A stretch of 64,000 bases of DNA. It comes from Bolinopsis microptera. Lineage: Eukaryota > Ctenophora > Tentaculata > Lobata > Bolinopsidae. This document shows, piece after piece, positions 57,798 through 64,000 of this stretch. The notes below the pieces were generated by a model. That model searched no databases. It was not told where the DNA came from and worked only from the letters and a program-made list of their open reading frames with translations. The position numbers and the translations under genes were made by a program. Position 1 is the first letter of the stretch. Every line of letters starts with the position of its first letter. The stretch is taken from assembly GCF_026151205.1 (NCBI RefSeq), contig NC_087080.1:1668879-1732878 (forward strand), in the 5' to 3' direction.

Positions 57798-58915
57798 ATG
57801 GAGGACGACTCGAAGTTATCTCAGTGCTATCACATGACATCGTGTGTGAGTACTCTGGAGAGTATGGGAACAGACCCCACGTCAGAGGGGGATGTCAACA
57901 CCCCACCTCCAGTGTGTCATGTGTCAGAAACAAGTGAGTTGTGGTGACGTTCACGTGGTGTTGGTGGTGACGTACGTGGTGTGTGGTGACGTCATTCTGC
58001 GGTTAAAGTTATTTAACTTCATATGTGGTGCAAATTAATATAATACATTCATCCGATTACCAAATGTATCTTGGAAAATAAATTATTTTATTTTCAGCTA
58101 TTTTTGTTACGGTACTAACGCTATGGGTCTCTGATGGACTTCTTAATATCCCGCGGTCATACTTGATGAGGATAGCTGGGCTCAATCCTTTTATGAGGGT
58201 GAGTTAGAAATTAAAAACAACCGCTGTTTCTTCTCTTTATTTGTTCTTCTTTTTATTTGCTGAATTAACACTCTTTCTAACATGACACGGTTCGCCGGTT
58301 TTCATAATAAAAAATGGCGGTTATGACTTTAAAAAAACGCCTGTTTCTTCTTACTGCAAAATGAATAAATTCATCTTTCTGAATTCACTAGTTTTTTGAC
58401 TCCCCCCCTCCCGTGTCAGGATATTATCAGCGGAAATGTCCTATCTCCACGAACCTGGAGGTATTCCACAGAGACCTAAAAAACAGCGAACATTCTAGTG
58501 GGTAGCAGGCGGTACCAAGACGGGAAACTCCTTGCCCTTTTAAAATTGGTGGTGTCCGACTTTGGGCATAGCTCAAGGAAACACAGAAGGGACTGTTATG
58601 TCAGGTTGGTTAGTTATAACTCGATCCAGCCCTCCACAATTATGTAACTGAGAGTCCGGCTCCCAAATGGGAATTTGTAATGGATTATCGTTGCACAAAT
58701 ATGTAATCCACCCTCTCATCTTAGTGAAATAGTATTTATAAATTATGAATATTATTTCAATATTATTATTTTGTTTTTGATACCTTAACACCCTTCTCCC
58801 CAGGGACGGTAGCGGAGGCACTCCCAATACACGCCCCAGAAGTGTGCTCTCCACAGGAGTAGATAGGATAAACCTCTACAAAGCAGCGTTGTTGTACCAG
58901 TATGTCCTTGTTTAG
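57798..58915 (+). CDS. Small spliced orphan protein with one hydrophobic segment
   Basis: Four exons with consistent phases and good borders: 57798-57933, 58098-58198, 58420-58460 and 58804-58915, giving 129 aa. The N-terminal ~45 residues are hydrophilic (MEDDSKLSQCYHMTSC, then EGDVNTPPPVCHVSET). A hydrophobic segment TIFVTVLTLWVSDGLLNI follows, then a basic C-terminal half (PRSYLMRIAGLNPFMR, TPNTRPRSVLSTGVDR). No family recognised. If exon 3 is not spliced at 58460, the frame instead ends at 58479 with ...WRYSTET. Possibly a type-III single-pass membrane protein; that is inference. Confidence 0.5.
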
Positions 58916-60335
58916 TTGGGAGCTGCTGTCTTATGTGTGCTGCAGCACATGAGCCTCACAATCGACACGAGGAGAGTGGTGGTGTTGCTGATGACGTCAC
59001 GTGTTGGAAGTGGTTGACGTCACGTGGTGAAGTTATGACGTCACGTTGTGATATGGTGATGACGCTACTTTTTTAACTTGTGTTAACGCGTGTTGTTTGG
59101 TGACGGGACTTGTTTGATTATATATATATTCATGTTTTGCTACGTCTTCATTTGAAGATGTTCTATCTATCTGCTAACACTCACCTCTCCTTCAGACCTC
59201 CAAGATGAGCCCCAGTTCCGCCCCGCACCCCTCAGGACTACACCACACCACCATACCCGGGGTAGATACAGAACATAGCCGTACGGGGCTCATACCTGTT
59301 ACATAGATTCACTGATATTAGCTCACTCCACCTCGTTCGCAGTTAGTGAGTAGTTCCCGAGGTGTTGTGATGAGCGTCACGTGGTATATGATGACATCAC
59401 GTGGGTGCTATGATGACGTCACGAGCATTATATGAGTATGTCTACTATAATGATACAAATTTGTGCTTCAAATTTCAAACATTCACTATCTCCAGGTTGT
59501 TAGAGACTCCATGCGCACATGTACAGGATAACATTAATTCAGACGCATCGCAGCACACTGGACCACCATATCTCGATCATTTCAAATCGGTAGCTTCTTC
59601 CTTTATCTAATTTTTGTTATAAATTCTAGTTTATTTTCCCTTTAGTTTGGCAGATGACGCCGTATTTTGATGGTTTTTATTTTCCACCTAAAATCCAAAC
59701 CTTGCCATCTGAGAAGAAACGAAGAATTTCATGTTTCGTTTCCAAATTATGTTCAAATAACGTTCCCAAAAACGTTCCAAATAAACGTTCCAAATTGAAA
59801 CTTACAATTTCAGTTATAGTGATAACGAATAAGATGTGGCACCAACAGACCCGCACGAGAGAATCAGTTAAGGCAACTATGTGAATATTTAATCTTCCTC
59901 GTTACTAATTCCCGACTGTCACTGGTAGTATATATGCGATATATGATTAATTTGATATTATTATTACTTTCGTAATAATATCATGGGATGTTGATGTATA
60001 ATTTCACTATATTCAGCCCAAATACTGAATGATCAAGGGTTAGTCTGTTCAATCCGTCAGCAATAGTGATTCTGCTTTCTGTGATAAGAGTAGCGTATCA
60101 ATTCTCTGTCTTTGATATTTATGTTAATTTTTCTTCAGTTTCTGTCGAACAAGAAAACGTTTCAAACACGAATTATCAGTCCTGTGTATGAACAGCGTGC
60201 CACGTGACAAATGAAGCCCCCCCACCCTCCACGTGATAACGCCGCTGCGCGCATCACGTGACTCCTGCAAACGCATCACGGGATCCATAGCACGCATCAC
60301 GTGACTCTATAGCAACAAATCACGTGATAAATAAC
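57940..60335. promoter_or_regulatory. Clusters of TGACGTCACGTG-like sites
   Basis: Four clusters: 57943-57996, 58985-59070, 59363-59425 and 60195-60330. They contain about fourteen sites combining a CRE half or full site (TGACGTCA) with an E-box (CACGTG), many followed by GTG. They occur in introns and downstream of the orphan gene. Could be bZIP/bHLH enhancer sites or a diverged minisatellite. Confidence 0.45.
59196..59884 (+). CDS. Possible further exons of an orphan gene
   Basis: Exon-like blocks: 59196-59266 or to a stop at ~59306; 59496-59589 (LLETPCAHVQDNINSDASQH..., donor GTAGCT); and 59654-59884 with a stop (MTPYFDGFYFPPKIQTLPSE...). The last two join in phase 0. They cannot be phased securely to the exons before 58915, so they may be a separate transcript or alternative 3' exons. 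No domain recognised. Confidence 0.3.
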
Positions 60336-62100
60336 AATGCCTGTCGGAGTTATCAAGAAAGGACAAGAAAACTATGGATAATATCAGCTGTTTGTTGTGA
60401 GATGTTAGAAGAGATGAATTCTTAGAGAAACACGTGTCAATTTGTTCGCGGTTATTGCTTATGTCTAACGATGAACTTTAATTAGGAGGGGACGTAGGTT
60501 AATTGCAAGCCTATTTGATGATTTTTTTTTGTAATGAATTAATGTATATGGACAATTTTAGCAGTGAAGATATTTTCGAAGTAGTTTGATTTAATTAATT
60601 GTTTCTTCAGAGAATTTTTTGTAGGGTATCACGATTAATAAATTTCGTGCCACTGTCCGATGAGCCAAGTACATTAGAAAATTAGTGCTACGAATACGTT
60701 TAAGGTGAGAGGGATGCTTATTTGGTATCACAATTTGTATTAGTATCACGGTTTAAAAAATACTGGGGCCACTGGTCGATTTAGAAAAGTACGAGATATC
60801 AAATATAGGAATACATAAATAGTTATAAATTGAGAAATGTAGACTTGATTAATAGACTGATGGACGATGGTGGGTTGAGCCATATTTTGAGAAAGATAAA
60901 TCAATCTTACAATTTAAAACATCGATAAAACATGCCCATCTTTACCGTCAAAATGCAGAAGAATGTTAGAAATTATGATTCTGAAACAGTATATGTCTGA
61001 ATACTTCATAATTAATTTTAAGAGATATTCTGTAGAAAATAATACATGGCTCACGCTTAACAGTATCCGGGTGTATAGACAAAGTTGGGAAAGATCACGT
61101 GCTGATCTTTTGCTCACTACTCAATGGACACTTAAAGAAGGTGTATTCATGGAAGGAGGCGTGCACAGTTAGGGTCTGCATGCCAAGGTACGTGGGCCTT
61201 ATTTATATATTATCGGTCAGAAGGCAACATTTATATTTAATTTAAATCGGGCGTTGATAGTCACTTTTAGATTTAAGATGAAAGATATTTGAGAGATGTG
61301 AAAATAAAGTGAAATGATCTTTTGTAAATGTTTTTAAAATGAGCAGTTAGTTATACGCTCGATCCCAATTAATTAATTAATTAGGATTTTAAGCACTAAT
61401 AAATAATCGCTATTATTGTTTAAATGCACAATTTTCTCGGAGTTTTATTGAAAAATGTTGTTTCTTTTCTGAACATTCTACTACAGACTACAGTAAAGAT
61501 TTCGAATTGAAATGGAGGCTTGAGTTTGGAGTAGACCTATTAGGATTTCTTTTATCAGCCGGATAAGATACGCGGCAGTACTGTGGGACCTTCCAGTTAT
61601 GTTGACCGAGGCACTCGGTAGTGTTTAACTTGAAACACGTTTGCAACCCCTCTTTTTCGCGCGCCGGCGACAGAGGTTATCCGTATACATATCATTTAAC
61701 GTTTGTTGTTAGCAAATGTTTAACAGAGAAACTGTGAGGCTTTGGTACGAAGAGCAGAGAAAAAAATGTTTTTTCAAAGTCAACATTCCGAGTCTCAGGA
61801 GATGTGCTACAAGATTATTTTGGCTGTTTAAAATGTACTGAATCACGCCTTACGTAGTAATATTGAACCTATTATTGAAAATATGCATTAAACCTTCCCA
61901 TACTCAGGTAGAACATTTTGCCTACGTGCGGCTCGTGTGGTGCCTTTAACCTAGAAATGAGAAAAATGAGTAGACCGTGTGATTGTAAGGAAAGTCGTAT
62001 TTTCAACAAGACTGAAGAAGTAAAAGAAAAAACTCCGTATTTATTTTAATTTATTGAACGATAAACGCACACATGCAATGTACCAAATTTCGTACATTTT
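59890..62100. other. No supported gene
   Basis: AT-rich except for the CACGTG cluster at 60195-60330. Overlapping opposite frames near 60914-61172 have no domain signal. Confidence 0.45.
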
Positions 62101-62106
62101 ACAAGA

Positions 62107-62890
62107 GGGGTCGTTCACTATTGTCACCTACAAATAGAAAGGGCCTTATGTCGAAAAAAAGTCGTTTTGAGGTAATGCATAAAAACCTATTTATGGAAAT
62201 TAATTGTTAGGATAGGCATTTGGATTTGATTCTATGTATCCTAAATGGGAAAGAATGACTGGCCTTACACTCTGAAACATGTTCCTGAAGTTTTCGACTT
62301 ATTGGGGTAATTGAATTTAATTTTGACATAGGCCTATTAAAACACATTCGATACATTACATAGGCCCTGCCCCCTCTTATTAATTGAAACCATCTTACAT
62401 GTGAAGCTCTGGTACACTGTTACAGGCGTATAGTGTACAATAGGTCCTTTTAACTTTCAAAGTTATTCTTTGAGCATCCCATTCCAACAATTTGTTTAGT
62501 GCCTATGTTCGACATGTGCCCTTTTATTTTATCAATATCCGTAGCGTCAGTTTATTGAACAAGGACTATGTACTATATAGGCCCTTTTAACAAATTAAGG
62601 ATATTCAATTTTCACCCAATTGACTTTGTATTTGGGATGTGGTAGGTATGGTTCACAAGATTTTCCGTGCTGGTTATAGTTTTTTAAAAGGGCCTAGTCG
62701 ACAATAGGCCCTTTCTATTTGTAGGTGACGATATTAGTATCAGCGAGGGGGGAGGGGGATTTCCTAAATGATCACGCTCGTTTAATTTTTGACAACAATA
62801 GCTATGTGTTAAAACTGATTATCGAGGAGTAGAGGGGGGGGGGGGGGTAAAAATGTCAAAGTGTTTATTAATATAGTGACGACCCAAATT
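62107..62890. mobile_element. MITE-like element with GGGTCGT ends and nested inverted repeat
   Basis: Ends GGGTCGTTCACTAT and ATATAGTGACGACCC are inverted. A second inverted pair, GTCACCTACAAATAGAAAGG at about 62125 and its complement at about 62710, lies inside, with four to five TAGGCCCTTTT-like repeats between. The right part carries G tracts (62738-62757 and 62834-62848) and is homologous to the copy at 44035-44205. No coding frame. Confidence 0.6.
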
Positions 62891-64000
62891 TATGCAATAT
62901 TTTTTTCAAATTAATCTCTTGAAGAAAAATTTTTCCATTCAAACAAATTACTTTAATATTGAATTATAATCGAATTGTATTATGAAAGCAGTTGCTGAAA
63001 TTGTAGTAGTTGTACACTCATCATAACAAATCCCATCAGACCTGCGGATATTTCATTTAGATTGGCTCATATAATTCTTTGTAAATGTAAAAACCGATGG
63101 TCATGTGACATGGACTAACTGAAAAAATACCGGGTGTAAAAATTGGGGATTGGTAAAGCAACGAACTTCAGTTTATCAATTGTAAGTAGCTATAACACTG
63201 TATAAAGTGATTGTTGTTTGTGTTAAAGACGGCTCTTACTAATTCGCTCGCCCGCAAGAATTTCACGTTAGACTTTGGTTTTTACGGTTTTGCAGCCGAA
63301 CAAAACTTACTCATGCCTGTCATTCCGCCAATCTCTATTCATATGTTTATAAACATATAATAGCCTGAGGTCCCCAAGGTAAAACAAAACGGTTTTAAAT
63401 AACTCTTATCCTAACAATAACCCGAAGCTATCCATAAACCCTAAACCGAGCCCTAAGTAATCGAATTTTGTGTTTTACTAGCCTGTCCGTGACCAAAATA
63501 GTTTTTTGCCCATAACTCTCTAGGGAAGCATTTTTACCCTACGTATGGGGACCGGGGGTGATTCGAAACGTCTATCAGCGTTCTCCAAAAAATTACACCG
63601 AACCAGATTTACTTTCACACCCTCAGGCGCCTGTTCCCGAGAATTTTTAATAAATTTGGGGCTATGCTAGCGATTTAAGGGGAGACAATAACTCGACTGA
63701 AATCTATATAATATAATGTACAATGTAGCCGGATTGGATTCCATTGAAATGAAATTATGTCAAGTCCAACAAGTAGTTATTTATAAGGACAATTAACAAC
63801 TTCTTTCACTTACTAGCAGATTCCGTATAAGTTGGACATAACTTACGATGATGAAGGATGGCCTCACTGTAGGAGATAACCATATGGGGGCTTTCAGCTC
63901 TCGAAGCTTTAGAACTGTGATAAACAGGACTTTAACTAACTTTAAATTAAGAATCAATCAACCTAAAATTATTACTAATACTTACTTGCTTAAATCTTGT
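62891..64000. other. No supported gene
   Basis: AT-rich sequence to the window end; no frame of note and no recognisable repeat structure. Confidence 0.45.

Overview
The window looks like an AT-rich nuclear genome segment of an invertebrate animal. Genes carry short spliceosomal introns (GT-AG, mostly about 100-900 bp), there is no operon logic, and repeats are abundant: a LINE, a Penelope-like fragment, a Merlin-type DNA transposon, foldback elements, MITEs and minisatellites. Gene content (PUS3, NIFK, an IMMP-type peptidase, an SLC22-like transporter, a CAP protein, a tectonin lectin) and an unnamed transposon-borne protein family that I recall from cnidarian and other invertebrate genomes fit a non-vertebrate metazoan. 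Cnidarian is my best guess, but the sequence does not prove it.

Layout. 1.4-10 kb: a minus-strand multi-exon gene of unknown identity, whose introns hold a G-tract MITE next to a splice donor and a 5.9-kb Merlin-like transposon (2314-8208) with an 8-bp target duplication inside a 48-bp minisatellite. 11-12.6 kb: Penelope-like GIY-YIG fragment among duplicated sequence. 15.2-16.8 kb: secreted tectonin-repeat lectin with an exact 702-bp tandem duplication and a stop at the start of copy 2. 20.2-20.8 and 32.3-32.7 kb: copies of a ~375-bp dispersed repeat. 22.3-28.3 kb: an APE-type LINE on the minus strand, its single EN-RT ORF split by a 2.6-kb foldback element (24311-26952). 29.1-29.9 kb: mitochondrial inner-membrane peptidase exons. 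30.9-35.8 kb: twelve copies of a palindrome-centred motif (AACGTTACGGTC) and 48-bp tandem arrays. 36.6-37.2 kb: CAP-domain protein. 40.5-42.0 kb: PUS3. 43.6-46.0 kb: NIFK. 46.8-49.0 kb: BTB/BACK-like protein. 49.3-52.2 kb: SLC22-like transporter with a one-base frame break. 52.5-56.9 kb: a second foldback element whose long inverted repeats are built of 10-11-bp subrepeats and which carries a decayed gene with FEN/XPG-like nuclease motifs and a Cys-rich tail. 57.8-59.9 kb: small spliced orphan gene(s) with introns rich in CRE/E-box motifs. 60-64 kb: mostly non-coding, with one MITE.

How it fits together. The host genes are unrelated housekeeping or surface genes with no evident joint function. 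The most interesting content is the mobile DNA. Three independent composite elements with long, subrepeat-built inverted termini lie in 64 kb, two have target-site duplications that allow precise reconstruction of the empty site, and one carries a nuclease-like gene that I can place in no named transposase class.
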